The notes under the pieces are model-generated. The model was not told the origin of the DNA. It ran no database searches and saw only the letters and a list, made by a program, of their open reading frames with translations. DNA of 49,568 bases, from contig JADLFN010000091.1 of the NCBI GenBank assembly GCA_020845475.1, positions 1-49,568 of the forward strand, in the 5' to 3' direction. The position numbers were made by a program, and so were the translations under genes. The DNA comes from Planctomycetota bacterium. GTDB lineage: Bacteria; Planctomycetota; UBA8742; UBA2392. Of the stretch, positions 42,192-49,568 are shown one piece after another. Position 1 is the first letter of the stretch, and every line of letters starts with the position of its first letter.

Positions 42192-43229
42192 CTACTTGTC
42201 GGTTTTCTTTGGCATGCGCGCTTCGCCGGGTTCGAAGCGATAAACGTAGAGTTCCTCGCCGCGCCAGAGTTCGATTTCAACCATGTCGCGGAAGCTCTGT
42301 TTGAGCGCGAGGTCAACGTCCGAGGGGCCGCGCAGTTCGGTTTCGCCGATGCGGGTGATCACGTCGCCTACGCGAAAGCCGTAGGCCGCGAACTTGGCGT
42401 AGCCGCCGATGTTCACGATTTCCAGGCCCAGCGGGCGCATGCTTTCACGGTCGCGGTAGGTTTGCAGCACCATTTCGCGCCCCAAGTACAGGGGCAGCGC
42501 GCCCACGAAATCGCGCCAGTCTTCGCGTGCAACGGCGTAAGGCGCAATGATCGGCTCGGGCTCGCCAGGCTTGGGCTCGGATTTTTCACCGGGTGTCTTG
42601 CTGGTTTCTTCCTTGGGTGGAACCGGGTTTTCCGGCGCCTTGACGCGGCCTGTCGGCGCGGGCGGCACGTCGCCCATGTCGCGGGGCGGCACCATGTGCG
42701 TGCCCGGCGTAACACTTACATCGGCTTTCGAGGCATCCGGCGCAGAGCCTTGCACGCCAAACGTGCGCTGCTCGCCATCGCACTTGAGCACGACAAAACC
42801 GTCGCCGATTTCCTTCACCAGAATGCGCCCGCGGTCAAAGCTGTCGCCGGCTCGGTAAATACCCTGCTGCGGCGGCTTGCCGGGCACGGTGATGCTGACC
42901 ATGCCGCGCTTGCCGTCGGTTCCGTCAAACACCACGCGCGTGATCTCAAATAGCTTGCCGCCCATTTCAACCAGTTCGAGCTTGCGGCCATTAGAAGAAA
43001 GCATTTCTTCGGGCGCGAGTTGATCGATCAACTCCTCGCGCGATAGCTGCTTTGGCGCCCCGCCCATCTTGAAATTCAGCGAAGGCCACACCTGGATGCC
43101 GATCACGGTGAGCACTGCCAGCACGAGCACGAACAGCAAAAGCTGCGTGACGCGGCTTTGCTTCGCCACGTAAACAACCTGAGGTGAGGGCGCTTGGGGT
43201 GTGGAAGGCGTGGGATCGACCTGGCTCAC
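42192..43229 (-). CDS. GspC-like PDZ-domain membrane protein (orphan)
   Basis: A 345-residue protein from GTG 43229, which follows AGGAG. The N-terminus is cytoplasmic and proline-rich, then one TM segment (QLLLFVLVLAVLTVIGIQVW). A periplasmic region follows with a Pro/Lys/Glu-rich linker (about 190-235) and a C-terminal PDZ-like part (YGFRVGDVITRIGETELRG, VEIELWRGEELYVYRFE). TM, HR-like region and PDZ in this order are the layout of type II secretion GspC. No other gsp gene is here, so a secretion role is only inferred. Confidence 0.5.
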   Translation of the reverse strand: MSQVDPTPSTPQAPSPQVVYVAKQSRVTQLLLFVLVLAVLTVIGIQVWPSLNFKMGGAPKQLSREELIDQLAPEEMLSSNGRKLELVEMGGKLFEITRVVFDGTDGKRGMVSITVPGKPPQQGIYRAGDSFDRGRILVKEIGDGFVVLKCDGEQRTFGVQGSAPDASKADVSVTPGTHMVPPRDMGDVPPAPTGRVKAPENPVPPKEETSKTPGEKSEPKPGEPEPIIAPYAVAREDWRDFVGALPLYLGREMVLQTYRDRESMRPLGLEIVNIGGYAKFAAYGFRVGDVITRIGETELRGPSDVDLALKQSFRDMVEIELWRGEELYVYRFEPGEARMPKKTDK

Positions 43230-43288
43230 GGCTAACTCCTTATGGCGAGTGTAGATGAAACGACAAGCAGGCGATTTTGACGGAAAAA

Positions 43289-44221
43289 TCAACGCCTGCG
43301 AGCGACCAGCCACACCAGCGCCGGCGCACCCAGCGCGGCTGTGACTACGCCGACGGGCAGCTCGCCGCGCGGCCATGCCACGCGCGCGAGCGTGTCACAG
43401 GCCACCAGGAATGCGCCGCCGATCAGCAGCGACCACGGCAGCATCACGCGCCGGCTCGAGCCCATGATCATCTTGACCAGGTGCGGCACGATTAACCCCA
43501 CAAACGCGATGGGGCCGCACCAGGCCACGATTGCGGCCACGGCCAAAGCGCCGCAGCCGAGACTGAGGCCGCGCAATCTTGACACGTCAACACCCTGCGA
43601 ATGGGCGCGCTCTTCGCCGCCCGCCAGCGTTTCCAGCGCACGCGTCTGCCACAGCAGCAGTCCGCACGAGGGCAGCACAAAGGGTAGGATCAGCGCGATG
43701 CTGAAGTAACCCATCTGCTGCAAATTGCCCAGCGACCAGCGCGCGGCTGTGAACATGGAATTCAGGTCAGCCGTGTATTGCAGGCCGGTGGAAAGGGCGC
43801 TGGCCATGAGCGATATCGCAATGCCCGCCAAAAGCACGGAGTTCATCGATGCGCGCCCACTCGATGCAATGGCGGTTAGCAAGAGCGTGACCAACAATGC
43901 GCCCGTGAAGGCGCTGAGCGTAATTGCCGGCAAAAACTCCTGCCCGCCGCCCGCGCCAAACACCACGGCCAGCACGGCTCCCAGCGTAGCACCCGCCAGC
44001 GTGCCTACGGTGCTTTCGCTCGCGAGCGGATTGGCGAACACGGTTTGATAAGTGCCGCCCACAAGCGAAAGTGCCCCGCCCGCGACTAAACCCATCAACA
44101 TGCGCGGCAGGCGCAATTGCCAGAAAATGAACGCGCCCGTCTCGCCGCTCAGCGGCTCGCCCACAAACGGCGATGCCACGATTACGGCGACACAGGCAAT
44201 AATGGTCAGGGCGCGTTTCAT
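43289..44221 (-). CDS. btuC: BtuC/FecCD-family ABC importer permease
   Basis: A 310-residue permease with about nine to ten TM segments. Family marks are RLPRMLMGLVAGGALSLVGGTYQTVFANPLA (in parts RLPRMLMGL, GTYQTVFANPLA), LLAGIAISLM, WSLGNL and the C-terminal GPIAFVGLIVPHLVKMI. It forms the channel of a cobalamin or siderophore importer. Its ATG overlaps the stop of the ATPase gene by 4 bases. Gene symbol is by best family guess; iron-chelate uptake is the alternative. Confidence 0.8.
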   Translation of the reverse strand: MKRALTIIACVAVIVASPFVGEPLSGETGAFIFWQLRLPRMLMGLVAGGALSLVGGTYQTVFANPLASESTVGTLAGATLGAVLAVVFGAGGGQEFLPAITLSAFTGALLVTLLLTAIASSGRASMNSVLLAGIAISLMASALSTGLQYTADLNSMFTAARWSLGNLQQMGYFSIALILPFVLPSCGLLLWQTRALETLAGGEERAHSQGVDVSRLRGLSLGCGALAVAAIVAWCGPIAFVGLIVPHLVKMIMGSSRRVMLPWSLLIGGAFLVACDTLARVAWPRGELPVGVVTAALGAPALVWLVARRR

Positions 44222-45000
44222 CGTGTTTCGCTCGCGGCCAGGAACACGCGGCGCCCGCTGTGCGAAACGGCGTCAAGTTGTACGCCGAAGAGCTTCGAAA
44301 GACTGGCGCCCAGACCCGGAGCGTCGAGTCGCGATTCGAACGCGAAGGCACCCTTGCTCAATCCCAGCACGCGGCACTCATGCTCGCGGCCGCGCGTGGC
44401 AAACGAAAGCAGGTTCACGTCGTGGGTGATGCACAAAATCGCGTGGCCGTCGCGCCACATCTGGCCGATCAGTGTGTAGAGCGCAATCTGCTGTGCCGGG
44501 TCGAGATGGTTGGCCGGCTCATCCAGCAGCAGAAGCGGCGCTTCCTGCGCGAGGAGGCAGGCAAAGGCCACGCGCTGCTGTTCACCGCCCGAGAGGCGCG
44601 TCACGATGCGCGCCTCAAACTCGGCGGCACCGGCCTTCATTAACGCATTTCTTGACGCGTCAAGGGCACTCGCCCTGCTTTCATGAAAGCGATAGCGCGC
44701 GGCTGCCACGAGTTCCAGGGCCGTCAGGTCTTCCGTGATCGCGCTGTGCTGCGGCAGCCACGCCGCCATAGCCGCGCGTTCACGGCCCGAGAGCGAGGCC
44801 ACGGGCTTGCCGCCAAGCTGCACCGAGCCGCTCGAAAGCGGCGTCAGGCCCAACGCCGTGCGAATCAGCGAAGTTTTGCCGGCACCATTGGGCCCCACCA
44901 GCGCCACGAACTCGCCCGCGCCCATGCTCAGCGAAACGCCATTGAGCAGCGTAGCGTGTGAGGCTGTGACCGTAACGCTTTCTAGTTGCAGCGTGGACAT
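44218..45000 (-). CDS. btuD: BtuD/FecE-family ABC importer ATPase
   Basis: A 260-residue ATPase: Walker A GPNGAGKTS, Q-loop AAWLPQHS, signature LSGGEQQRVAFACLLAQ, Walker B LLLLDEPANHLDP and H-loop LCITHDVN. The phrase DEPANHLDP is usual for the FecE/BtuD group. It is second in the operon, coupled to the permease and 34 bases after the binding-protein gene. A 28-bp palindrome lies in that gap. The gene carries a TTGACGCGTCAA site at 44652. Confidence 0.85.
   Translation of the reverse strand: MSTLQLESVTVTASHATLLNGVSLSMGAGEFVALVGPNGAGKTSLIRTALGLTPLSSGSVQLGGKPVASLSGRERAAMAAWLPQHSAITEDLTALELVAAARYRFHESRASALDASRNALMKAGAAEFEARIVTRLSGGEQQRVAFACLLAQEAPLLLLDEPANHLDPAQQIALYTLIGQMWRDGHAILCITHDVNLLSFATRGREHECRVLGLSKGAFAFESRLDAPGLGASLSKLFGVQLDAVSHSGRRVFLAASETR
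44652..44663. repeat. TTGACGCGTCAA palindrome, copy 3
   Basis: A perfect 12-bp palindrome (14 bp with flanking C and G) inside the btuD-like gene. On the coding strand it encodes Leu-Asp-Ala-Ser-Arg in the same phase as copy 1. A one-mismatch relative, TTGACACGTCAA, lies at 43579-43590 in the permease gene. Confidence 0.7.
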
Positions 45001-45010
45001 CAGTGGCTCC

Positions 45011-45038
45011 GTAGGGGCGACATAGATGTCGCCCCTAC
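45011..45038. repeat. 28-bp near-perfect palindrome, GTAGGGGCGACA family, between btuF- and btuD-like genes
   Basis: It is identical to the palindrome at 263-290 except at one central base. The minus-strand stop codon of the binding-protein gene (45035-45037) lies inside it, and the ATPase start is 11 bases beyond it. In the transcript it would be a long hairpin that could protect or attenuate the operon mRNA. Confidence 0.85.
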
Positions 45039-45922
45039 TCGAGTGCGGCCTTCAATTTGTCGATCAGCTCCACGATGCGCGGGCCATTGACGTAATACTC
45101 GCGGCCATCAAGCACGCGCACTTTCCCGGCCTTCACGGCTTTGAGCATGGGCAGGCCCTGCCAGTCTTCAATCAACTGTTTTCGCTCAGCTTCGCTAAGA
45201 GTGCGAGCCGTGAGCACAAGCACGATGTCGGGGTCCAGCGCGATCACGCGTTCGAGTGAAAGCACCGGCGTGACACCGACAAATTCATCGGTCACCGCGT
45301 TGCGCCCGCCCGCGGCGTTGAGGCACGCGCCGTGGATGCAGTTCTGGCGCAGGAAGGTCACTTCCGTGAGCTTGCCGGGCGTGCCGTCCATGGCCAGCAG
45401 CACGCGCGGCCCGTTCTCGGGCGGCTTCACTTTCAGCCGGCGCGACATGTCAGCGGCGATTTTTTCGGCAGCCTCTGCGTGGCCAGAGAGCTTGCCCAGC
45501 TCGCGAATGCCCGCCAGCGTGTCATCAAGCGTCAGCCACGCCAGCAGGTGCGTGGGCGCTATGCGATTGAGCTCGCCCAGCGGCGCATCCTTGGTGGCCT
45601 CGCCCACAATGATCGTGGGCTGAAGCCGCGACATTGCTTCATAGTTCGGCGTGAGCGTCGTGCCGACTGCGGGCAGGTTCTGCGCGTCGTCCGGATAGTC
45701 GCACCATTCCGTGCGGCCTACCACATCCGCGCCCGCGCCAATGGCGAACAGAGTTTCCGTCATCGCTGGCGCGAGCGAAATGATGCGCATGCGTCCGCTT
45801 TGATTTGAAACCGGGGCGTGGGACGCGCGCGGCAACAGCGTCACGATCGAGAAACCGATGACAGAGCCCAGAAGGGCAATCACGAAAACCAGGGCTATGG
45901 CTTGCTTGTTCATGCGCGTCAT
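45035..45922 (-). CDS. btuF: BtuF-like substrate-binding protein
   Basis: A 295-residue periplasmic binding protein with an N-terminal hydrophobic anchor or signal (ALVFVIALLGSVIGFSIVTLL). The class III fold is visible: MRIISLAPAMTETLFAIGAG, RTEWCDYPDDAQNLPAVG, a long linking helix region and VTPVLSLERVIALDPDIVLVL. The CDYP phrase and overall pattern favour cobalamin-binding BtuF over siderophore binders. No cobalamin riboswitch was recognised upstream. Last bases lie in the 45011 palindrome. Confidence 0.8.
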   Translation of the reverse strand: MTRMNKQAIALVFVIALLGSVIGFSIVTLLPRASHAPVSNQSGRMRIISLAPAMTETLFAIGAGADVVGRTEWCDYPDDAQNLPAVGTTLTPNYEAMSRLQPTIIVGEATKDAPLGELNRIAPTHLLAWLTLDDTLAGIRELGKLSGHAEAAEKIAADMSRRLKVKPPENGPRVLLAMDGTPGKLTEVTFLRQNCIHGACLNAAGGRNAVTDEFVGVTPVLSLERVIALDPDIVLVLTARTLSEAERKQLIEDWQGLPMLKAVKAGKVRVLDGREYYVNGPRIVELIDKLKAALE

Positions 45923-46107
45923 GGGACGCGCGAGCGCGCCCCCTCTCCACCCTCGTGGTACGGGAACTCCAGCGCCTGCGGTGGTCTGGCTTTACAGTGG
46001 CGGGGCCGCGCGGGAGTTTCACCCGCTTCCCAGCAAGCGCGGCTAGAGTACCCCTTTAGACCGTCGATGCCAGAGGCAGCGAACGTTGCGCCTGGGCGAC
46101 ACGTTTA

Positions 46108-46836
46108 ATGAGCAGAGGACGATTGAGACGCAACCCGCTTGTGGCCTGGATTTCCTTGTCGCTCAACCTCGCACACGGTGTGGTTGCGTTCGGCATTGCC
46201 TACCTGCTGACGAATCTCACGCTCATCTATCACACCGCCGCGCCGGGCAGCGCGGACTCGATCATGGCCGGGGCGTTGTGGATTGCAGGCGCGATTTTCG
46301 AGGTTGCCTTCGTTGCGTATGTGATCCTGCGAAAGCGCAAAATGCGGCGCATCTGGCGCATGGCGACGCAGGCTACGCGCGATGGTGATTTCGCCACGGC
46401 GCGCGCGCTGGCTGTGCAACTGCTGGCCTACTGGGAGTACAAGCTCAATCCGGCGCCGGTGTTCTTCGCCATGGCGGTGGCCAGCGAAGGCATGGATCAA
46501 ACGCGTGAAGCGCAAGTGCTTTACCGGCGCGCGGGCGATTACCCGCCGGCGCTGATCAACCTGGGCGTGCTCATGCTCGAGCGCGGCGGCAATGACCGCG
46601 CGGCAGAGGCATTGCGCCGCTACATCGCGCGCGTGCCACAGGACCTCAGCGCAGTGGTATTGCTTTCCATCGCGCTTCACCGAAGTGGGAAAAACGAAGC
46701 CGCCAAGGGTGTGCTGAAGAAACGGCTGGAGCAGCGCCCCAACAGCCCGCTGCTCAAGCGCAACCTGGAAAAACTCGAGCAAGGTGAAGAGCCGGCGCTG
46801 TCGCTGCAGCCCGTGGCAAAACCGGAAAGCAAGTGA
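46108..46836 (+). CDS. Membrane-anchored TPR protein of unknown function
   Basis: A 242-residue protein with two N-terminal TM segments (LVAWISLSLNLAHGVVAFGIAYLL in parts, and ALWIAGAIFEVAFVAYVIL). A soluble helical domain follows with TPR-like units, such as GDFATARALAVQLLAYWEYK, GMDQTREAQVLYRRAGDYPPALINLGVLML (parts) and RSGKNEAAKGVLKKRLEQRP. It probably scaffolds a membrane complex; partner unknown. It is divergent from the importer operon. Confidence 0.65.
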   Translation: MSRGRLRRNPLVAWISLSLNLAHGVVAFGIAYLLTNLTLIYHTAAPGSADSIMAGALWIAGAIFEVAFVAYVILRKRKMRRIWRMATQATRDGDFATARALAVQLLAYWEYKLNPAPVFFAMAVASEGMDQTREAQVLYRRAGDYPPALINLGVLMLERGGNDRAAEALRRYIARVPQDLSAVVLLSIALHRSGKNEAAKGVLKKRLEQRPNSPLLKRNLEKLEQGEEPALSLQPVAKPESK

Positions 46837-46851
46837 CCCCCGATTGCCAAT

Positions 46852-46864
46852 GTAGGGGCCGCGA
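46852..46864. repeat. Partial copy of the GTAGGGGC repeat
   Basis: GTAGGGGCCGCGA, identical to 15441-15453. It lies between the TPR gene and tRNA-Glu, and is followed by an imperfect counterpart (TGTAGTCGCG). Confidence 0.45.
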
Positions 46865-46902
46865 TGTATTTGTAGTCGCGCGCTGAAGCAAAATGGCGTG
46901 AA

Positions 46903-46977
46903 GGCCCCATCATCTAGCGGTTAGGATAATGCCCTTTCAAGGCATGTACGCGGGTTCGAATCCCGCTGGGGTCACCA
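46903..46977 (+). tRNA. tRNA-Glu (anticodon TTC)
   Basis: Cloverleaf: acceptor GGCCCCA pairs with TGGGGTC (one G-T), D-arm with AGCGGTTAGGA, anticodon stem ATGCC/GGCAT with loop CTTTCAA (anticodon TTC), and T-arm CGGGTTCGAATCCCG. Discriminator A and an encoded CCA follow. It is 37 bases upstream of tRNA-Cys and probably co-transcribed. Confidence 0.97.
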
Positions 46978-47014
46978 AATTTCGCGGAGCGCAACTCGCG
47001 CCGCGGCCCAAGCT

Positions 47015-47089
47015 GGTGGCGTAGCCAAGCGGTTAGGCAACGGTTTGCAAAACCGTCATACGGTGGTTCGAATCCACTCGCCACCTCCA
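47015..47089 (+). tRNA. tRNA-Cys (anticodon GCA), integration site
   Basis: Cloverleaf: acceptor GGTGGCG pairs with CGCCACC, D-arm AGCCAAGCGGTTAGGC, anticodon stem ACGGT/ACCGT with loop TTGCAAA (anticodon GCA) and T-arm GTGGTTCGAATCCAC. Discriminator T and encoded CCA follow. The antisense integrase frame runs into this gene from the right and ends at 47033. The 3' half of the tRNA is therefore the likely attachment core. Confidence 0.97.
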
Positions 47090-48487
47090 ATCATCACCGG
47101 CCCCGGAGCCTCTTCCGAGGCCGGTTTTCGTTGATTTAGAGCGGGTCCGGCGGCGATCCGGAGCGTTGATCATTTTTTTATCCGGAGTCGCATTCGTGTC
47201 ACGCGCTGTCACGCAAAAACCTGCGGTGTCACGCGTTTCCTGTAAGCCGGCCTGTAAGTCGTCCTTGGGTTGACCGGCCACGATTTCGGCTGGGTTGTTC
47301 AGCAGATCCGGCAAAGTGGCCACCGCATCCAACATGGCCTTGGACCCGACATGGGTGTAACGGTCCATGGTCAGGCGGATCGTCGAATGACGCGCCAGCA
47401 ACTGCACCACCTTGGGTGCTACGCCGGCGTTGGCCAGATTCGTGATGTAGGAATGGCGCAGGGCATGCAAGTCCGCGAACTCGCCCTTGTCGTCGCGATA
47501 GGCGACGCCCGCCGCCATGAGGTCCTTCTTCAGATACTTGGTTACCGAGTTCGCCGAGGGAAGAGGGAGCGCCTTCTCTTCCAACTTGCGATCACCGAAG
47601 TAGGCGGCGAACGTTGCCGCCAATGCGCGCGGAATCGGTATCTGGTCCTTGCGGTTGCCTTTCGCATAAGCGGCGCTCACCAACACGCTGGGATGATCGG
47701 CCTTGAGGTCGAAGGAGCCGACTGTGAGGCTGCGGATCTCGTTTACGCGCAGGCCCGTTTCCAGGGCCACGCGGTAGAAGAGTTCGCGCTCGGGACCAGT
47801 AATGCCACCGCGCGTCACACCATTGCGCGCAGCCATGAGAAGTGCCCTGATTTCGCCCAAGTTCAGTGCGCGGCGGTCGTGGCGCCGATCCACTGCCACA
47901 TTGAGCTTGGACAGCAACTCGGCCGGATTTTCACTGGCGCGGCGGGTTCTGACCATCCAGCGGCCAAACTGATTCACGGCAGCGAGGTAGAAGTTGAAGG
48001 TCTGGTGGCTGAGGTTGTCGCGAGTCTTGAGATCGAAAATGCGCGCCTGAAGCGTATCTGTAGTGATGTCCGTCCATCGCGTCCACGACGCCAACGCGCG
48101 ACTCGCCCTGCGGACCACGAGTTCAATGTGGGTTTCGGACGTACCCTTGGCGATCAAATGCCCCCGGAACTCGCGCAATTCGTCGGCGATCGACTGACCG
48201 ACCGATGCGGCAGCTCCAAAAAGAACCCCCTTTTGACGCAAGCGATTGCGAACCTTTGCCGGAAGACCCGCGACAAAGCGCGTCATTTCCTCATCAAGAC
48301 CCATTCCGGCCACGCGAAGCGCCACCAAGCGTTCAAGCTTGCGCCCCATCTCGGCCGAGGCCGCCTTGTCCACCGTCCCCGGGACACGCAGTTCGCGTTT
48401 CAAATGGTCGTTGAGCGCGATATGCCAATTGCGGTTCGGCCTGAGCTGGCCAGAACGTGTTCTGTACTTCTGTTTGAGCAGGTACAT
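47033..48487 (-). CDS. Tyrosine recombinase/integrase
   Basis: A 484-residue phage-type integrase. An N-terminal arm-binding region and SAM-like core-binding domain (about 90-190) precede the catalytic domain. The catalytic set is ETGLRVNE (Arg 247), LHALRHS (His 341, Arg 344), ARHS (His 367) and MDRYTHV (Tyr 377). The C-terminus runs antisense into tRNA-Cys: the last 18 or so residues (RWRVDSNHR, MTVLQTVA) are encoded by the tRNA gene. The functional protein may end there only in the integrated state. Confidence 0.9.
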   Translation of the reverse strand: MYLLKQKYRTRSGQLRPNRNWHIALNDHLKRELRVPGTVDKAASAEMGRKLERLVALRVAGMGLDEEMTRFVAGLPAKVRNRLRQKGVLFGAAASVGQSIADELREFRGHLIAKGTSETHIELVVRRASRALASWTRWTDITTDTLQARIFDLKTRDNLSHQTFNFYLAAVNQFGRWMVRTRRASENPAELLSKLNVAVDRRHDRRALNLGEIRALLMAARNGVTRGGITGPERELFYRVALETGLRVNEIRSLTVGSFDLKADHPSVLVSAAYAKGNRKDQIPIPRALAATFAAYFGDRKLEEKALPLPSANSVTKYLKKDLMAAGVAYRDDKGEFADLHALRHSYITNLANAGVAPKVVQLLARHSTIRLTMDRYTHVGSKAMLDAVATLPDLLNNPAEIVAGQPKDDLQAGLQETRDTAGFCVTARDTNATPDKKMINAPDRRRTRSKSTKTGLGRGSGAGDDWRWRVDSNHRMTVLQTVA

Positions 48488-48500
48488 GGGATCCTCCAGT

Positions 48501-48830
48501 TCAAGCGGCGGCGCGGATCGACTTTTTCATCTTATCGTCAGAAGCGACACAATGGACAGCCTCCGCAAGAGCGGCATCGCGCATCTCCATCCAGCGCTCG
48601 CGGTCGGGGCAATCGGCACGAACCCAGGCACGCAGTTCATCCACACGCCAGCGCGCACACGCCCCTAACTTCAAAGGCAAAGGCGCCTTGCCCACGCGAA
48701 CCAGCTTGCGAAACATCGATGCCGAGATTTGCAGGAACCGTGCAGCACCCTCATCGTCAAGCAAGAGTGTCTCGTCGTGTGGCAGTGAAGTACCAGCGTT
48801 GATTTGGGCGGAAGAGGGTTTTTCTGCCAT
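48501..48830 (-). CDS. Excisionase/AlpA-like HTH DNA-binding protein
   Basis: A 109-residue protein from the ATG encoding MAEKPSSAQINAG, with GGGAG upstream. The middle is a MerR-like/HTH_17 domain: LLLDDEGAARFLQISASMFRKLV, then a wing with KLGACARWRVDELRAWVRADCP (read in parts: ARWRVDEL, RAWVRA). Such proteins act as recombination directionality factors. It ends 13 bases before the integrase start and is probably in one transcript with it. Confidence 0.8.
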   Translation of the reverse strand: MAEKPSSAQINAGTSLPHDETLLLDDEGAARFLQISASMFRKLVRVGKAPLPLKLGACARWRVDELRAWVRADCPDRERWMEMRDAALAEAVHCVASDDKMKKSIRAAA

Positions 48831-49397
48831 GGCGAGCTCCCAAGTGAAGCTGCGATTCACCGTGCAAGCGCTATTCACGCCGCGCGGCGAATCACCAGCT
48901 CGCCTAATAGAGAAGGCCACGTTTGCGCCAACCGTAAAGCCAAATTCCCGGATTCTTGGGAGAGCGCCCCGGAATCCGCCTCCCAAGCCACTTCCGTCGA
49001 TGCACTCCGACACTGACTCTGGCGCAAATTGTCGAAGGCCGCTCGTTCGGTTTGGCGAAAACATGCAAAGGACCGGTATTCGGGCCTTGGACTTGAAGAA
49101 TCGCGTTCGCCTCGCCAGCAGGGAACCTACGCTTAGAATTTTCGTATGACACAGGTCCGCGGTACATTCGCGATCTGTTCTTTCGCCGCAAACCCTGCCC
49201 GGCAAGAGAGTCCCGCCGATTTCGCATGACCAATCGATAAGGTGCCTCGCTGGGCGCGCCACCCGAAACGCACGCACGAGATAGATGCGGCTTGCTGACA
49301 TCTCAAACAACTGCGCACTCGATCATTTCGTGCAAAACATTTGAGCCAAGCAAGACGTTCTGATTCTCAGAACATCTTGCTTGGCTTTAGAGCGTTT
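48831..49397. other. Non-coding stretch of the integrated element
   Basis: This 567-base stretch has no convincing gene. The minus frame of the HTH gene stays open upstream to about 49310 but shows no protein-like pattern. It holds the promoter region of the int/excisionase genes and, at 49345-49385, a long hairpin near the IS630-type fragment. Confidence 0.6.
49345..49385. terminator. Long hairpin at the end of the IS630-type fragment
   Basis: Arms 49345-49363 and 49367-49385 (GCCAAGCAAGA type) are reverse complements at 18 of 19 positions with a 3-nt loop. It lies 12 bases beyond the stop of the transposase fragment. It could be a bidirectional terminator or the terminal structure of the IS; a T-tract is weak. 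Confidence 0.5.
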
Positions 49398-49568
49398 TCA
49401 TGATTGGTTTGCAGTATATCCGGCGTGACGGAGGTAGTTGTGGCATTCGGTTGGGGTGAACTTGTCGATCAAACTTCCGATGCGGTTCCAGAGCGCGTCC
49501 ACCGTTCGTTCCTTGAACTTTCGCAGTAACGCTTTGAGTTTGGCGAAGACCTGTTCGATCGGATTGAG
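49398..49568 (-). CDS. C-terminal fragment of IS630-family transposase (cut by window)
   Basis: Reading the minus strand from 49568 gives 56 residues beginning LNPIEQVFAKLKALLRK and ending HAGYTANQS before TGA (49398-49400). LNPIEQxxxxLK is the third acidic DDE motif region (with catalytic Glu) of IS630/DDE_3 transposases. The stop is followed by a strong hairpin. Whether the whole gene is intact cannot be seen. Confidence 0.85.
   Translation of the reverse strand, partial: LNPIEQVFAKLKALLRKFKERTVDALWNRIGSLIDKFTPTECHNYLRHAGYTANQS

Larger units (their letters stand above)
47015..49568. mobile_element. Integrated element at tRNA-Cys, left end only
   Basis: A tyrosine recombinase and an excisionase-like HTH gene start right after tRNA-Cys, as in genomic islands and satellites. 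An IS630-type transposase end lies at the right window edge. The far attachment site is not in the window: no second copy of the tRNA-Cys 3' end was seen. Gene density falls and spacing rises here compared with the rest. Confidence 0.65.

Noticed and set aside
45923..46107. Cobalamin riboswitch upstream of the btuF-like gene
   Set aside because: I looked for the conserved B12-box core on the minus strand and did not find it; a covariance-model search would be needed to exclude a divergent one.
47270..48802. Long plus-strand ORF (510 codons) opposite the integrase
   Set aside because: The antisense frame has the complete tyrosine recombinase catalytic set; this one has no recognisable motif.

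Overview
The window is GC-rich, densely coding bacterial chromosome from a diderm. Diderm evidence is an LpxH-like phosphoesterase, the LPS heptose genes hldE and gmhA, a LolD-like ATPase and a GspC-like protein. A 1333-residue Ser/Thr kinase with a DWG motif and TPR tail, two toxin-antitoxin modules and two GxxExxY genes suggest Planctomycetota or a neighbouring PVC-type lineage. That placement is inference; there is no rRNA here. Layout: 1-872 is a gene tail and a repeat-packed gap. 873-6512 holds an MBL/rhodanese enzyme, rdgB, ilvE and a TetR/sensor-like/carotenoid-enzyme operon. 6531-7150 is a YefM-like/RelE-type TA module with a twin TGTACA operator. 7222-16019 holds secreted hydrolases, a YyaL-type protein, a DUF1232/PAP2 pair, lolD-like, a C45-like Ntn hydrolase and moaC. 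16034-21917 holds an RNase D-like exonuclease, a second TA module, an ABC exporter, a double SnoaL protein and a secreted alpha/beta hydrolase. 21946-28180 is HIT, lpxH-like, hldE, gmhA and a ChaN-like gene, with IR-flanked units between them. 28261-33136 is a TauE-like transporter, the minus-strand fur/rubrerythrin/GlpC-like Fe-S/DUF3501 cluster and a DUF4149 gene. 33205-42119 is murJ, xth, the giant kinase and gatCA. 42192-46836 is a GspC-like gene, a btuFDC-like importer and a TPR membrane protein. 46903-49568 is tRNA-Glu, tRNA-Cys, an integrated element with its integrase overlapping tRNA-Cys, and the end of an IS630-type transposase. The most unusual layer is a population of at least eleven inverted-repeat (IR) units. 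Many have arms that are themselves degenerate tandem repeats of 7-10-nt words. The words differ between units but the architecture is shared. Most units are empty and lie between genes of apparent operons. Two carry a GxxExxY (predicted PD-(D/E)XK nuclease) gene that fills the unit almost from arm to arm. Two are inserted in frame inside conserved genes (rdgB and the ABC exporter), enlarging the proteins. I propose that the empty IRs and the GxxExxY units are one mobile or duplicating system. This is inference from architecture and needs comparative data. Two further short-motif signals are a 12-bp palindrome TTGACGCGTCAA found three times in coding sequence in the same reading phase, and a 28-bp palindrome starting GTAGGGGCGACA found at 263 and 45011 with half-copies elsewhere.
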